Positions 50,689 through 63,001 of a stretch of 64,000 nt of DNA are shown piece after piece; within the stretch, counting starts at the first letter, position 1, and each line of letters starts with the position of its first letter. The stretch is from Thermus sp. LT1-2-5 (GTDB taxonomy: Bacteria; Deinococcota; Deinococci; Deinococcales; Thermaceae): the NCBI RefSeq assembly GCF_040363165.1, contig NZ_BSRG01000001.1, positions 1-64,000 of the forward strand. The letters are read 5' to 3'. Under the pieces are notes generated by a model that did no database searches, was not told the DNA's origin, and saw only the letters and a program-made list of their open reading frames with translations. Position numbers and translations under genes: made by a program.

Positions 50689-52425
50689 ATGATCCAAGGC
50701 GTGATTGAGAAGATCGCGGGTCCGGCGGTGATCGCCAAGGGCATGCTCGGGGCCCGCATGTACGATATCTGCAAGGTGGGCAACGAGGGTCTGGTGGGGG
50801 AGATCATCCGCCTGGACGGGGACACCGCCTTCGTCCAGGTCTACGAGGACACCTCGGGCCTCAAGGTGGGGGAGCCCGTGGTTTCCACCGGGCTTCCCTT
50901 GGCGGTGGAGCTGGGCCCCGGGATGCTCAACGGCATCTACGACGGCATTCAGCGCCCCCTGGAGCGCATCCAGGAGAAGACGGGGATCTACATCACCCGG
51001 GGCGTGGTGGTCCACGCCCTGGACCGGGAAAAGAAGTGGGCCTGGACCCCTAGGGTCAAGCCCGGAGACGAGGTGAAGGGGGGCATGGTCCTGGGCACCG
51101 TGCCCGAGTTCAACTTCACCCACAAGATCCTGGTGCCCCCGGACGTGAAGGGCCGGGTGAAGGAGGTGAAGCCCGCCGGGGAGTACACCGTGGAGGAGCC
51201 GGTGGTGGTCCTGGAGGACGGCACCGAGCTCAAGATGTACCACACCTGGCCGGTGCGCCGGGCCCGCCCCGTGCAGCGGAAGCTAGACCCCAACACCCCC
51301 TTCCTCACGGGGATGCGCATCCTGGACGTCCTCTTCCCCGTGGCCATGGGGGGCACCGCCGCCATCCCCGGGCCCTTCGGTAGCGGGAAGACCGTGACCC
51401 AGCAGTCCCTAGCCAAGTGGTCCAACGCCGACGTGGTGGTCTACGTGGGGTGCGGGGAGCGGGGCAACGAGATGACCGACGTTTTGGTGGAGTTCCCCGA
51501 GCTCACCGACCCCAAGACGGGGGGTCCCCTCATGCACCGCACGGTGCTCATCGCCAACACCTCCAACATGCCCGTGGCCGCCCGCGAGGCGAGCATTTAC
51601 GTGGGGGTGACCATCGCCGAGTACTTCCGCGACCAGGGCTTTTCTGTGGCCCTCATGGCCGACTCCACCAGCCGCTGGGCGGAGGCCTTGCGGGAGATCT
51701 CCAGCCGGTTGGAGGAGATGCCTGCGGAAGAGGGCTATCCCCCTTACCTGGCCGCCCGCTTGGCCGCCTTCTACGAACGCTCGGGTAAGGTGATCACCCT
51801 GGCGGGCGAGGAGGGGGCGGTGACCATCGTGGGGGCGGTTTCCCCGCCGGGCGGGGATATGTCCGAGCCCGTGACCCAGTCCACCCTGCGCATCGTGGGG
51901 GCCTTCTGGCGGTTGGACGCTTCCTTGGCCTTCCGCCGCCACTTCCCCGCCATCAACTGGAACGGCTCCTACTCCCTCTTCACCGGGGCCCTGGACCCCT
52001 GGTACCGGGAGAACGTGGCTCCCGACTACCCCGAGCTCCGCGACGCCATCTCCGAGCTCCTGCAGCGGGAGGCGGGGCTGCAGGAGATCGTCCAGCTGGT
52101 GGGGCCCGATGCCCTCCAGGACGCCGAGCGCCTGGTAATCGAGGTGGGGCGCATCATACGCGAGGACTTCCTGCAGCAAAATGCCTACCACGAGGTGGAC
52201 GCCTACTGCTCCATGCGGAAGGCCTACGGCATCATGAGGATGATCCTCTCCTTCTACAAGGAGGCCGAGGCGGCCATCCGCCGGGGCGTGAGCATCGACG
52301 AGATCCTGGGGCTTCCCGTCATCGAGCGCATCGGCCGCGCCCGCTACGTGAGCGAGGAGGAGTTCCCCCGCTACTTTGAGGAAGCCATGAAGGAGATTGA
52401 AGGGGCCTTTAAGGCCCTGGCCTAG
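50689..52425 (+). CDS. atpA: V-type ATP synthase catalytic subunit A
   Basis: A 578-aa catalytic subunit. Walker A is GPFGSGKT at 228-235; [13 protein letters not shown] carries the catalytic Glu (arginine finger contributed by B). The non-homologous bulge region (about 115-190) characteristic of V/A-type A subunits is present, separating it from F-type beta. Three copies alternate with B in the head. Good Shine-Dalgarno GGAGGGAAG before ATG. Confidence 0.97.
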   Translation: MIQGVIEKIAGPAVIAKGMLGARMYDICKVGNEGLVGEIIRLDGDTAFVQVYEDTSGLKVGEPVVSTGLPLAVELGPGMLNGIYDGIQRPLERIQEKTGIYITRGVVVHALDREKKWAWTPRVKPGDEVKGGMVLGTVPEFNFTHKILVPPDVKGRVKEVKPAGEYTVEEPVVVLEDGTELKMYHTWPVRRARPVQRKLDPNTPFLTGMRILDVLFPVAMGGTAAIPGPFGSGKTVTQQSLAKWSNADVVVYVGCGERGNEMTDVLVEFPELTDPKTGGPLMHRTVLIANTSNMPVAAREASIYVGVTIAEYFRDQGFSVALMADSTSRWAEALREISSRLEEMPAEEGYPPYLAARLAAFYERSGKVITLAGEEGAVTIVGAVSPPGGDMSEPVTQSTLRIVGAFWRLDASLAFRRHFPAINWNGSYSLFTGALDPWYRENVAPDYPELRDAISELLQREAGLQEIVQLVGPDALQDAERLVIEVGRIIREDFLQQNAYHEVDAYCSMRKAYGIMRMILSFYKEAEAAIRRGVSIDEILGLPVIERIGRARYVSEEEFPRYFEEAMKEIEGAFKALA

Positions 52426-52434
52426 GGAGGGAAG

Positions 52435-53871
52435 ATGGACCTCTTGAAAAAGGAGTACACCGGCGTCACCTATATCTCCGGGCCCTTGCTCTTCGTGGAG
52501 AACGCCAAGGACCTGGCCTACGGCGCCATCGTGGACATCAAGGACGGCTCGGGCCGGGTGCGGGGCGGGCAGGTGATCGAGGTTTCCGAGGAGTACGCCG
52601 TCATCCAGGTGTTCGAGGAAACCACGGGCCTGGACCTGGCCACCACCACGGTGAGCCTGGTGGAGGACGTGGCCCGGCTCGGGGTTTCCAAGGAGATGCT
52701 GGGCCGCCGCTTCAACGGCATCGGCAAGCCCATCGACGGCCTGCCCCCCATCACCCCGGAGAAGCGGCTTCCCATCGTGGGCCTTCCCCTGAACCCCGTG
52801 GCCCGCAGGAAGCCGGAGGAGTTCATCCAAACGGGGATTTCCACCATTGACGTGATGAACACCCTGGTGCGGGGGCAGAAGCTTCCCATCTTCTCCGGCT
52901 CGGGCCTTCCCGCCAACGAGATCGCCGCCCAGATCGCCCGCCAGGCCACGGTGCGCCCCGACCTCTCCGGGGAAGGGGAGAAGGAGGAACCCTTCGCCGT
53001 GGTCTTCGCCGCCATGGGCATCACCCAGCGGGAGCTCTCCTACTTCATCCAGGAGTTCGAGCGCACCGGGGCCCTGAGCCGCTCCGTCCTCTTCCTCAAC
53101 AAGGCGGACGACCCCACCATCGAGCGCATCCTCACCCCCCGCATGGCCCTCACCGTGGCGGAGTACCTGGCCTTCGAGCACGATTACCACGTGCTGGTCA
53201 TCCTCACGGACATGACCAACTACTGCGAGGCCCTGCGGGAAATCGGGGCGAGCCGGGAGGAGATCCCCGGGCGCCGCGGCTACCCCGGTTACATGTACAC
53301 CGACCTGGCCACCATCTACGAGCGGGCCGGGGTGGTGGTGGGGAAGAAGGGGAGCGTGACCCAGATCCCCATCCTCTCCATGCCCGACGACGACCGGACC
53401 CACCCCATTCCCGACCTCACCGGCTACATCACCGAGGGGCAGATCCAGCTCTCCCGGGAACTCCACCGCAAGGGCATCTACCCGCCCATCGACCCCCTGC
53501 CCTCCCTCTCCCGGCTCATGAACAACGGGGTGGGCAAGGGCAAGACCCGGGAGGACCACAAGCAGGTGTCCGACCAGCTCTACTCCGCCTACGCCAACGG
53601 CGTGGACATCCGCAAGCTGGTGGCCATCATCGGCGAGGACGCCCTCACGGAGAACGACCGCCGCTACCTGCAGTTCGCCGACGCCTTTGAGAAGCACTTC
53701 ATCAACCAAGGCCAGCAGAACCGCTCCATCGAGGAGAGCCTACAGATCGCCTGGGCTCTCCTCTCCATGCTTCCCCAGGGCGAGCTCAAGCGCATTTCCA
53801 AGGACCACATCGGCAAGTACTACGGGCAGAAGCTGGAAGAAATCTGGGGCGCTCCGCAGGCCCTGGACTAA
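52435..53871 (+). CDS. atpB: V-type ATP synthase subunit B
   Basis: A 478-aa regulatory, non-catalytic nucleotide-type subunit. The position of the P-loop reads SGSGLPANE, lacking the Lys-Thr of Walker A, as in all V/A-type B subunits. [14 protein letters not shown] and [17 protein letters not shown] are family signatures, the latter near the arginine finger region. Same GGAGGGAAG Shine-Dalgarno as subunit A; 9-nt gap from it. Confidence 0.97.
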   Translation: MDLLKKEYTGVTYISGPLLFVENAKDLAYGAIVDIKDGSGRVRGGQVIEVSEEYAVIQVFEETTGLDLATTTVSLVEDVARLGVSKEMLGRRFNGIGKPIDGLPPITPEKRLPIVGLPLNPVARRKPEEFIQTGISTIDVMNTLVRGQKLPIFSGSGLPANEIAAQIARQATVRPDLSGEGEKEEPFAVVFAAMGITQRELSYFIQEFERTGALSRSVLFLNKADDPTIERILTPRMALTVAEYLAFEHDYHVLVILTDMTNYCEALREIGASREEIPGRRGYPGYMYTDLATIYERAGVVVGKKGSVTQIPILSMPDDDRTHPIPDLTGYITEGQIQLSRELHRKGIYPPIDPLPSLSRLMNNGVGKGKTREDHKQVSDQLYSAYANGVDIRKLVAIIGEDALTENDRRYLQFADAFEKHFINQGQQNRSIEESLQIAWALLSMLPQGELKRISKDHIGKYYGQKLEEIWGAPQALD

Positions 53872-53880
53872 GGAGGCGGC

Positions 53881-54552
53881 ATGAGCCAGGTCAGCCCCAC
53901 CCGGATGAACCTTCTGCAAAGGCGGGGGCAGCTCCGCCTGGCGCAGAAGGGGGTGGACCTTCTGAAGAAGAAGCGGGACGCCCTGGTGGCGGAGTTCTTC
54001 GGCCTGGTGCGGGAGGCCTTGGAGGCCAGGAAGGCCCTGAACCAGGCGGCCCAGGAGGCCTATTCCGCCCTCCTCCTGGCCCAGGCCTTTGACGGGCCCG
54101 AGAGCGTGGCCGCCGCTAGCCTCGGGGTTCCACCCCTGGAGGGGGTGGAGGCGGAGGTGGAAAACGTCTGGGGGAGCAAGGTGCCCAGGCTCAAGGCCAC
54201 CTTCCCCGACAAGGCGGTGCTTTCCCCCGTGGGCACCCCCGCCTACACCCTCGAGGCCGCCCGCGCCTTCCGCCGCTACGCCGAGGCCCTGGTCCAGGTG
54301 GCCAACACGGAAACCCGTCTGAAGAAGATCGGCGAGGAGATCAAGAAGACCACGCGGCGGGTGAACGCCCTGGAGCAGGTGGTGATCCCCGGCATCCGCT
54401 CCCAGATCCGCTTCATCCAGCAGGTGCTGGAGCAACGGGAACGGGAGGACACCTTCCGCCTCAAGCGCATCAAGGGCAAGATCGAAGCCCGGGAGGCGGA
54501 GGCCGAGGGCGCCCGACCTAACCCTCAGCTGGAGATCGGGGCCGGCCTCTAG
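53881..54552 (+). CDS. V-type ATP synthase subunit D (rotor shaft)
   Basis: A 223-aa protein forming the long antiparallel coiled coil that rotates inside A3B3. N-terminal VSPTRMNLLQRRGQLRLAQKG and C-terminal NALEQVVIPGIRSQIRFIQQVLEQREREDTFRLKRIK are the paired helices with the family signature. Start preceded by AAGGAGGC. Last gene of the operon; a shared terminator follows. Confidence 0.96.
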   Translation: MSQVSPTRMNLLQRRGQLRLAQKGVDLLKKKRDALVAEFFGLVREALEARKALNQAAQEAYSALLLAQAFDGPESVAAASLGVPPLEGVEAEVENVWGSKVPRLKATFPDKAVLSPVGTPAYTLEAARAFRRYAEALVQVANTETRLKKIGEEIKKTTRRVNALEQVVIPGIRSQIRFIQQVLEQREREDTFRLKRIKGKIEAREAEAEGARPNPQLEIGAGL

Positions 54553-54594
54553 GCAAAGCAAAACCCCGGGGGGGCTTCCCCCGGGGTACTTTGC
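54553..54594. terminator. Bidirectional terminator between V-ATPase and aconitase genes
   Basis: Nested inverted repeats: outer GCAAAG (54553-54558) with CTTTGC (54589-54594), inner CCCCGGGGG (54564-54572) with CCCCCGGGG (54578-54586). Flanking A-rich and T-rich sequence lets it work on both strands for the convergent subunit D and acnA genes. Confidence 0.85.
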
Positions 54595-54597
54595 TTC

Positions 54598-57303
<2,706 letters not shown>

Positions 57304-57315
57304 GTTGGCTCCTTT

Positions 57316-57338
57316 CCCTTCCCCCGAGGGGCCAAGGG
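57316..57338 (-). promoter_or_regulatory. Hairpin in the acnA leader next to the Shine-Dalgarno
   Basis: On the minus strand CCCTT (57338-57334) pairs with AAGGG (57320-57316), and CCCC with GGGG inside, leaving a GG bulge and a TC-type loop. It ends one base before the AAAGG ribosome site in a leader of about 94 nt, so it could affect translation or mRNA stability. No iron-responsive-element match was tested. Confidence 0.4.
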
Positions 57339-57403
57339 TTAAGGCAAGGCGTGGATTGTGGGGGGAAGTGTTCCGAGGGGGGGCGCCCACCCCGGCTTTC
57401 CCC

Positions 57404-57409
57404 ACTATA
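57404..57409 (-). promoter_or_regulatory. -10 element of acnA containing the upstream stop codon
   Basis: TATAGT on the minus strand (57409-57404) contains TAG 57407-57405, the stop codon of the CMD-family gene. Transcription would start near 57397. Confidence 0.6.
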
Positions 57410-57758
57410 ACACCTGCAAAAGGGGTGCGGCGTGGTCCAAGACGGCGTTGGCCTGGGCTTGGCGGGCGATCTTGAGGGTTTCCAAGAGCTCTTCCTGGGA
57501 AACCCCCAGCCGCTTGGCCCGGTGGGCCATGGCCTTCACGCACGGGGAAGCCCCCGTGGCCAGGGCGATGCCGAGGAGGATCAGGGTGCGGGTCTTCTCG
57601 TCCAGCGCCCCCTTTTCCGGCATGGCGAAGGTCCAGCTCCGCCCGTGTTCCAAAAGAAGCCCCGGGGCCTTTTCCGCCAGGAGGGGGATAGCCTCAGGGA
57701 GGCCCTCCCCTAGGTTTTCCCGCATGGCCTGTAGAACCTTCTCGTGGGTGCGTTCCAT
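57405..57758 (-). CDS. Carboxymuconolactone decarboxylase (CMD)-family protein, degenerate active site
   Basis: A 117-aa helical protein of the AhpD/CMD fold ([37 protein letters not shown]). In peroxidase-type members this segment is CxxCxxxH; here only one Cys remains (SPC), the first Cys position is Ala and the His position is Met, so thiol peroxidase activity is unlikely. ATG 57758 is favoured by TACGCT (57770-57765) six bases upstream; the frame extends further but without a start signal. It lies 4 nt after the hydrolase stop. Confidence 0.75.
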   Translation of the reverse strand: MERTHEKVLQAMRENLGEGLPEAIPLLAEKAPGLLLEHGRSWTFAMPEKGALDEKTRTLILLGIALATGASPCVKAMAHRAKRLGVSQEELLETLKIARQAQANAVLDHAAPLLQVL

Positions 57759-57762
57759 GCCC

Positions 57763-58515
57763 TCAGCGTAGGGCCTGGGGCGGGGGAGGGGTGTCCCACC
57801 CGAGGCTTTCCAGGAAGAGGAGGACCTCCTGGGCGATCTCTTGCCACAGGACTTCCCGGGGCCGGGTGGCGGGCCTGTCCCCCCGTTGGGCCCCGTAGGC
57901 GCCGAAGCCCGCATGGTTCAGCCCCTCCACGAAGACCACCCGGGCGCGCTTGGGAAGCTTCTTGGTCCGTTCCCGGGCCTCCTGGGGGGAGAGGAGGCCA
58001 TCCTCCGTGCCGAAGAGGGCGAGGGTGGGGAGGTCTTCCCCGGAGAGGTCGGCCTCGGGGTAGCTGGCGAAGAGGAGCAGGGGAAGCTTCTCCCGGGCGG
58101 CCAGCTCCGCCGCCGCCACCCCGCCCAGGCTGTGTCCCCCCACCACCAGGGGGAGGCCCGGGTGGGCGGCCTTGGCCTCGAGGGCCCGCTCCTTGGCCAG
58201 GAGGGCGATCCCGGAAGGCACCTTGAGGAGGACCACCAGATACCCCGCCTGGGCCACGGGGGCGAGGACGGGAGCGTAGGCCAGGGGCTCCACCCGGGCC
58301 CCGGGGTAGAAGGCCAGGAGGGCCTTTGGGTTTTGGGGGGTGAGCTCCAGGCCGTACGGGGCTTCCTTCACCCCAAGGCCCGTGCGCGTGAGGGCCTCCC
58401 GCACCCAGGGCTCGGCCCTGAGGGGCCGCAGGAAGTAGAAGCTCAGGCCCACCACCCCCGCCGCTAGGAGGGTGGCGGCGAGGAGGAAGAGGAGGAGAAG
58501 GCGCTTCATGTCCAT
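57763..58515 (-). CDS. Membrane-anchored alpha/beta hydrolase
   Basis: A 250-aa protein with an N-terminal membrane helix or uncleaved signal (about 6-30), then an alpha/beta-hydrolase domain: FYPGARV, VVGGHSLGG (nucleophile Ser in GHSLG), LALFGTEDGLLSP (Asp) and EGLNHAGFG (His). It resembles the PF12695 type, extracytoplasmic esterase-like; substrate unknown. ATG 58515 follows TGAGGTAGGCC; ATG 58509 is two codons on. The start lies 3 nt after the RND permease stop, so it is co-transcribed with the efflux genes. Confidence 0.8.
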   Translation of the reverse strand: MDMKRLLLLFLLAATLLAAGVVGLSFYFLRPLRAEPWVREALTRTGLGVKEAPYGLELTPQNPKALLAFYPGARVEPLAYAPVLAPVAQAGYLVVLLKVPSGIALLAKERALEAKAAHPGLPLVVGGHSLGGVAAAELAAREKLPLLLFASYPEADLSGEDLPTLALFGTEDGLLSPQEARERTKKLPKRARVVFVEGLNHAGFGAYGAQRGDRPATRPREVLWQEIAQEVLLFLESLGWDTPPPPQALR

Positions 58516-58518
58516 GGC

Positions 58519-61500
58519 CTACCTCAGAACGGGGGCTTTGGCCCGCCTCCCCTCAAAGGTGTAGAAGGCGGCGGGCACCACGAAGAGGGTGAGGAGGGTG
58601 GAGGAAAGGAGCCCGCCCAGGATGATCACCCCTAAGGGCTTGCGGTACTCCGCCCCTTCCCCGGTGCCCAGGAGGAGGGGAAGGCTGATGATGAGCACGG
58701 TGAGGGTGGTCATGAGGATGGGCCGAAGCCGGAGCCGGGCCGCTTCCACCAGGGCTTCCTTGAGGGGCATCTCCCGCATGCGCTTCACGGCGAAGTCCAG
58801 GAGGAGGATGGCGTTTTTGGTGACGAGACCGATGAGCATCACCACCCCCAAGACGCTGATCACGTCCAGGCCAGTGCCCAGGAGGTAGGTGAGCCAGAAG
58901 GCCCCCACCAGGGCCAGGGGCACGGGGAGGAGGAGGTACAAGGGGTAGCGCCAGGCGTTGAACTGGCTGGCGATGACCAGGTAGTTGAGGACCAGGGCCA
59001 GGAGGAAGGCCAAGGGAGCCAGGCGGGCAAGCTCCCCGGTGAAGCTCCCCAGGCCGGTGGCGGTGAGCTCCACCCCGTCCCCCAAAAGCCCTTTTTCCTT
59101 GAGCTCCTGGGTGAGTTCCTGCTGGATTTGGAAGCTCCCTGGGGCCTCGGGGCGGAGGTTGATGTTGATGCCGGCGGCGTAGGCCTGGTTGCGCCTTGAG
59201 ATGAGGGTGGGCCCGGGCCGCTCCTGGAAGCTCCCCAGGCTGGAAAGGGGCAGGAAGGCCTGCAGGGCGGGGGCGTAGACGGGTAGGGAGAGGAGGTCGC
59301 TTTCCCCGCCTAGGCGCAAGGGGTCCATCTGCACCACGATGGGGAACTCCTCCCCGCCCCGGCGGGCCGTGGCCGCTTGGGTGCCCGAAAGGTAGAGGCG
59401 GAGGGTTTGGGCCACGTCCTGAGGGGTGAGGCCGGTGCCGGAAAGCCGCGCCGGGTCTGGGAGGAAGACCCGTTCCCGCTGGGTGGCCTCGAGGGTGCTC
59501 TTCACGTTCAGCACGTAGGGCTTTTGGGCGATGAGGTCCACGATGGCCTGGGCCCGGGCCTCCAGGAGGGCGCGGTCCGGGCTCACCAGGAAGAACTGGA
59601 GGTCGGCGTCCCCCGCCTCGGGGCCCGTCTGGGCCAGGACGCGGAGGTCGGCCCCGGGGAAGTCCCGAAGCCGGGCCTTCCCCTCCCGGTTGAAGACATC
59701 GGTGAGGGTAAAGATATCTTCCCGCTCGTGCTTGGGTTTGAGGACGATCTGAAGCTGTACCCGGGAAGCGTCCCCCACCTGAGCTCCCCCCGTGGCGCTT
59801 GCCCCCACGGTGGTCACCACCCGGGCCACGGCGGGGTGGGCGAGGAAGTAGGCCTCTAGGGCCCGCGCCGCCCGGTCGGAAACGGAAAGGGGGGTGTCCT
59901 TGGGCAAGAGGAGGGTGGCGGTGAGGACCCCGGTGTCGGAGCGGGGGGTGAAGTTGAAGGGGATGCGGGGTAGGAGGGGGAAGATGGAAAGGAAGGCCAA
60001 AGCGGCAAGCCCCAGGACCAGGCCGGGGCGGGCGAGGGCGCTCCTTAGGCCCCGGACGTAGGCCTGGGTGAGGCGCTCTAGCCCTGCCTCGGCGGCGGTG
60101 TGGAGCCCCCGGGCCGAGGCCCCAAAGAGGTCCAGGAGGAAGCGGCCCAGGTAGCGAATAAGGCCCAAGAGGGCAGGGTAGAGGGGAAGCAGGAGGAGAA
60201 ACAGGGGGCCTTGGCGGAAGAGGAGGAGGGCGAAAAGCAGGCCCAGAAGGAGCCCCACCGCCCCCCGGTATCCCCGCCGGTAGGCCCAGGCGAGGTCCCT
60301 GGGAAGCTGCCCTAACGCCGCGAAGGCCTCCTTCAGGCTCGGGGGCTCGGGGTCGGGGAAGTAGGCCAGGCGCACGGTGAGGAAAAGGAGGGCTTCCAAC
60401 CAGCTCACGGCGATGGCCGCTGCCATGCCCAGGCCGAACTGTTGGAAGATCTGGCCAATGATCCCGGGAAGGAAGCTGATGGGCAAGAAGACGGCCAGGA
60501 GGCTTAGGGTGGCCGCCGCCACCGCCACGCTCACCTCGCTCGCCCCCTTGAGCACCGCCTCCTTAAGGCCATAGCCCATCCTGCGGTAGCGGTCGATGTT
60601 TTCCGCCACCACGATGGAGTCGTCCACCACGATGCCCACCGCCACGGTGAGGGCGAGGAGGCTGATGAGGTTGTAGGTGAAGCCCAAGACCCCAAAGAGC
60701 AGGATGGCCCCCGACAGGGTGATGGGGATGGCCAGGATCACGGAAAAGACCGAGTTGAGCTTCCCCAGGAAGACGAGGACCACCAAGGACACGGCCAAGG
60801 CGGCCAAAAAGGCCTCCCGCACCGTGTCCTGTACCGCTGCCCGGATGAAGCGGGTGGTGTCCAGGGCCACCTCCGCCCGGTAGCCCTGGGGCAAGGAGGT
60901 TTCCTGGAGGGCCTCTTTTACCCCATCCGCCACGGCCACGGCGTTGGCGTCGGGGGTCTTTACCACCGCCAGGAGGACGGCGGGGCGGCCGTTCAGGCGG
61001 TTGAGGGTGGTGGGGGCGTCGCTTTCCTCGGCCACCCGGGCCACGTCCCGAACCCTTAGGCCCCGGTTTGCGTCCAGGAGCAGGTTCGCCACCTCTTCCG
61101 CCGTGGCGGGGGTGTTCCTTAGGGTGTAGACCAGGCGTTTTTCCCCTTCGGTGAGGCTTCCTAAGGGGAGGTTTAGGGCGGAGGTGGAGAGGGCCTGCAC
61201 CACCTGGAGGGGAGAAACCCCAAGGGTCCCCAGGCGGTCTGGGTCCAGATAGACGCGGATGGCCCGTTTGGGGGCCCCGGTGAGGCGGATATCCGCCACC
61301 CCGGGCACCAGCTGGAGCTTGGGCTTGAGGGTGCGCTCGGCGTAGCGGAGGACCTGGGAGAGGTCTTCCCCGGGGGCCTCGAGGGCGATGTAGAGGATGG
61401 GGCTCGCCGAGGGGTCGAACTTCTGCACCACGGGGGCCGAGGCGTCCCGGGGAAGCTGCCCCCGGGCGGCCGCCACCTTCTGGCTCACCTCCACCGCCGC

Positions 61501-61818
61501 CCGGTCCACGTCCACCCCCTGCTGAAACTGGACGAAGACCAGGCTAAACCCCTCGGTGGAGCTGGAGCCGATGGTGTCCACCCCGCTTAGGGTGGAAAGG
61601 GCGTCCTCCAGGGGCTTGGAAACCTGCTCCGCCACCTCCTCCGGTCCGGCCCCGGGGTAAGAGGTGGAGACCGCCACCACCGGCACGCTGAAGCGGGGCA
61701 GGAGCTCTACCCCCAGGCCAAGCCCCAGAAGAAGCCCCACCAGCACAAGCCCCACGAAGATGGCGGTGGCGAAGACGAAGCGCTCCACGAAGAAGGCCAC
61801 CAGGGGGTTTTCCCTCAC
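58519..61818 (-). CDS. RND-family efflux permease
   Basis: A 1099-aa proton-driven inner-membrane transporter of the AcrB/MdtB (HAE1) type. It has the usual N-terminal helix (FVERFVFATAIFVGLVL), PGAGPEEVAEQVSKPLEDAL, the TM4 stretch TVAVGIVVDDSIVVAENIDRYRRMG with the two proton-relay Asp residues, and the C-terminal repeat. It is about 60 aa longer than AcrB because of an extra hydrophobic segment near 510-565, between the two halves. GTG 61818 overlaps the adaptor stop as GTGA. Substrates cannot be predicted. Confidence 0.92.
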   Translation of the reverse strand: MRENPLVAFFVERFVFATAIFVGLVLVGLLLGLGLGVELLPRFSVPVVAVSTSYPGAGPEEVAEQVSKPLEDALSTLSGVDTIGSSSTEGFSLVFVQFQQGVDVDRAAVEVSQKVAAARGQLPRDASAPVVQKFDPSASPILYIALEAPGEDLSQVLRYAERTLKPKLQLVPGVADIRLTGAPKRAIRVYLDPDRLGTLGVSPLQVVQALSTSALNLPLGSLTEGEKRLVYTLRNTPATAEEVANLLLDANRGLRVRDVARVAEESDAPTTLNRLNGRPAVLLAVVKTPDANAVAVADGVKEALQETSLPQGYRAEVALDTTRFIRAAVQDTVREAFLAALAVSLVVLVFLGKLNSVFSVILAIPITLSGAILLFGVLGFTYNLISLLALTVAVGIVVDDSIVVAENIDRYRRMGYGLKEAVLKGASEVSVAVAAATLSLLAVFLPISFLPGIIGQIFQQFGLGMAAAIAVSWLEALLFLTVRLAYFPDPEPPSLKEAFAALGQLPRDLAWAYRRGYRGAVGLLLGLLFALLLFRQGPLFLLLLPLYPALLGLIRYLGRFLLDLFGASARGLHTAAEAGLERLTQAYVRGLRSALARPGLVLGLAALAFLSIFPLLPRIPFNFTPRSDTGVLTATLLLPKDTPLSVSDRAARALEAYFLAHPAVARVVTTVGASATGGAQVGDASRVQLQIVLKPKHEREDIFTLTDVFNREGKARLRDFPGADLRVLAQTGPEAGDADLQFFLVSPDRALLEARAQAIVDLIAQKPYVLNVKSTLEATQRERVFLPDPARLSGTGLTPQDVAQTLRLYLSGTQAATARRGGEEFPIVVQMDPLRLGGESDLLSLPVYAPALQAFLPLSSLGSFQERPGPTLISRRNQAYAAGININLRPEAPGSFQIQQELTQELKEKGLLGDGVELTATGLGSFTGELARLAPLAFLLALVLNYLVIASQFNAWRYPLYLLLPVPLALVGAFWLTYLLGTGLDVISVLGVVMLIGLVTKNAILLLDFAVKRMREMPLKEALVEAARLRLRPILMTTLTVLIISLPLLLGTGEGAEYRKPLGVIILGGLLSSTLLTLFVVPAAFYTFEGRRAKAPVLR

Positions 61819-62999
61819 GGCACCACCTCCACCGGGTCCCCGTCCCTTAGCCCTTCGGGCACGGGGTAGATGACCCTAGCCCCCTCGGGAAGGCCTTCCA
61901 CCACCGCCTTTCCCCCTTCCTGGGCCAGGAGGCGTACAGGGCGCTGCCCGACCTTGTCCCCTTCCAGGAGGTAGACCACCGCCTCTCCCGCCTCGGCCCG
62001 CACCGCTCCCGCGGGGAGGAGGAGGCCCTCCGCCACCCTTTCCCGGTAGCGCGCCTCCGCCGGCCCGGGGAGGAGGGGGGAGAGGGGCTTGAGCACCACC
62101 TCCACGAGTCGGGTCTGGCCAGGAAGGTCCGTCTTGCGCAGGAGTCTAGCCTCCGCCACCTTGCCGTTTTGCCTGAGGGTGAAGAGGGTTTCCGGGGTGA
62201 GGGCCTGGGCTTTTTCTGGGGGGAGGTAGAGCTTGGCCAGGAGCCGGTCTGTGGTGGCCAGGCGGAAGGCCCGGCTTCCCGTGCCCACAAACTCGCCTTC
62301 CTTCACGAAGACCTCCACCACCTCCCCGGGGAAGGGGGCCCGGACCACGCTTTCCCTAAGGTTTCGCTCCGCCTGGCGCACCTGGAGCCGGGCCGCCTCC
62401 ACCTGGAGCTCCAAGAGGCGGATGTCCTCGGCCCTATCCAGACGGGAAAGGGCCTCCTTGGCGTTTTCGTAGGCGCTTTGGGCCTGGTGGAGGTTGGCCT
62501 CCAAGGCCTTGAGGTCCAAGGGGGCGAGGGCGCCCGCTTCCAGGAGGGCCTTGCCTTCCTCGTAGCGCCGCCTCGCCGCCTGGAACTGGGCCTCCGCCGC
62601 CTGGAGCTGGGCCAAGAGGGCGAGGCGGTTGCCCTGAAGCTGGTTTCGCGCCCGCTCCAGGTTGGCCTCCGCCTGCTTGAGGTTAAGCCTCGCCGCCTCC
62701 AGGGCCTCTTGAAAGGGCGCCGGGTCCAAGAAGACCACCCCTTCCCCGGCCCCCACCCGGCTTCCCGCCGGCAGGGTGCGCACCACCCGTCCTGAGGCCC
62801 CGGCGGCCACCAGGCTGTCCCTTTCCGCCTGCAAGGTGGCGGAGACCCTGTTTTCCCGCTCCAGAACCCCCCGCTGGGCTGCCACCACCCGCACCTCTAC
62901 CTTTAGAGGGCCTTGCGCCTCGGGCTTGGGGGCCTCGGCCTTTTTGGGCGCGCAGGCGGCGAGGAGTAGGGGAAGGAGAAGAAGCCAAGGGCGCTTCAT
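61815..62999 (-). CDS. RND efflux periplasmic adaptor (membrane fusion lipoprotein)
   Basis: A 394-aa protein. The signal peptide ends in the lipobox LLAAC followed by APKKAEAPKP. A barrel-sandwich lipoyl half (about 35-75) flanks a long alpha-hairpin coiled coil (about 75-190, rich in Ala, Leu, Glu, Gln), then beta-barrel and membrane-proximal domains. It links the RND pump to the outer-membrane channel. ATG 62999, preceded by CTCGAGGTGA, is preferred to GTG 63005. It overlaps the permease start as GTGA. Confidence 0.9.
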   Translation of the reverse strand: MKRPWLLLLPLLLAACAPKKAEAPKPEAQGPLKVEVRVVAAQRGVLERENRVSATLQAERDSLVAAGASGRVVRTLPAGSRVGAGEGVVFLDPAPFQEALEAARLNLKQAEANLERARNQLQGNRLALLAQLQAAEAQFQAARRRYEEGKALLEAGALAPLDLKALEANLHQAQSAYENAKEALSRLDRAEDIRLLELQVEAARLQVRQAERNLRESVVRAPFPGEVVEVFVKEGEFVGTGSRAFRLATTDRLLAKLYLPPEKAQALTPETLFTLRQNGKVAEARLLRKTDLPGQTRLVEVVLKPLSPLLPGPAEARYRERVAEGLLLPAGAVRAEAGEAVVYLLEGDKVGQRPVRLLAQEGGKAVVEGLPEGARVIYPVPEGLRDGDPVEVVP

Positions 63000-63001
63000 G
63001 T

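Noticed and set aside
51409..53709. Very long open frame antisense to the V-ATPase A and B genes (similar ones at 46697-48508, 54625-56649, 22255-23592, 12351-14174)
   Set aside because: G/C-rich third positions suppress stop codons on the opposite strand. The translations are Gly/His/Leu/Val-rich low complexity with no motif, and the sense strand encodes highly conserved proteins.
57304..57543. N-terminal extension of aconitase by 80 residues
   Set aside because: It would translate the leader and the tail of the CMD gene; ATG 57303 with AAAGGAG gives the family's normal start.
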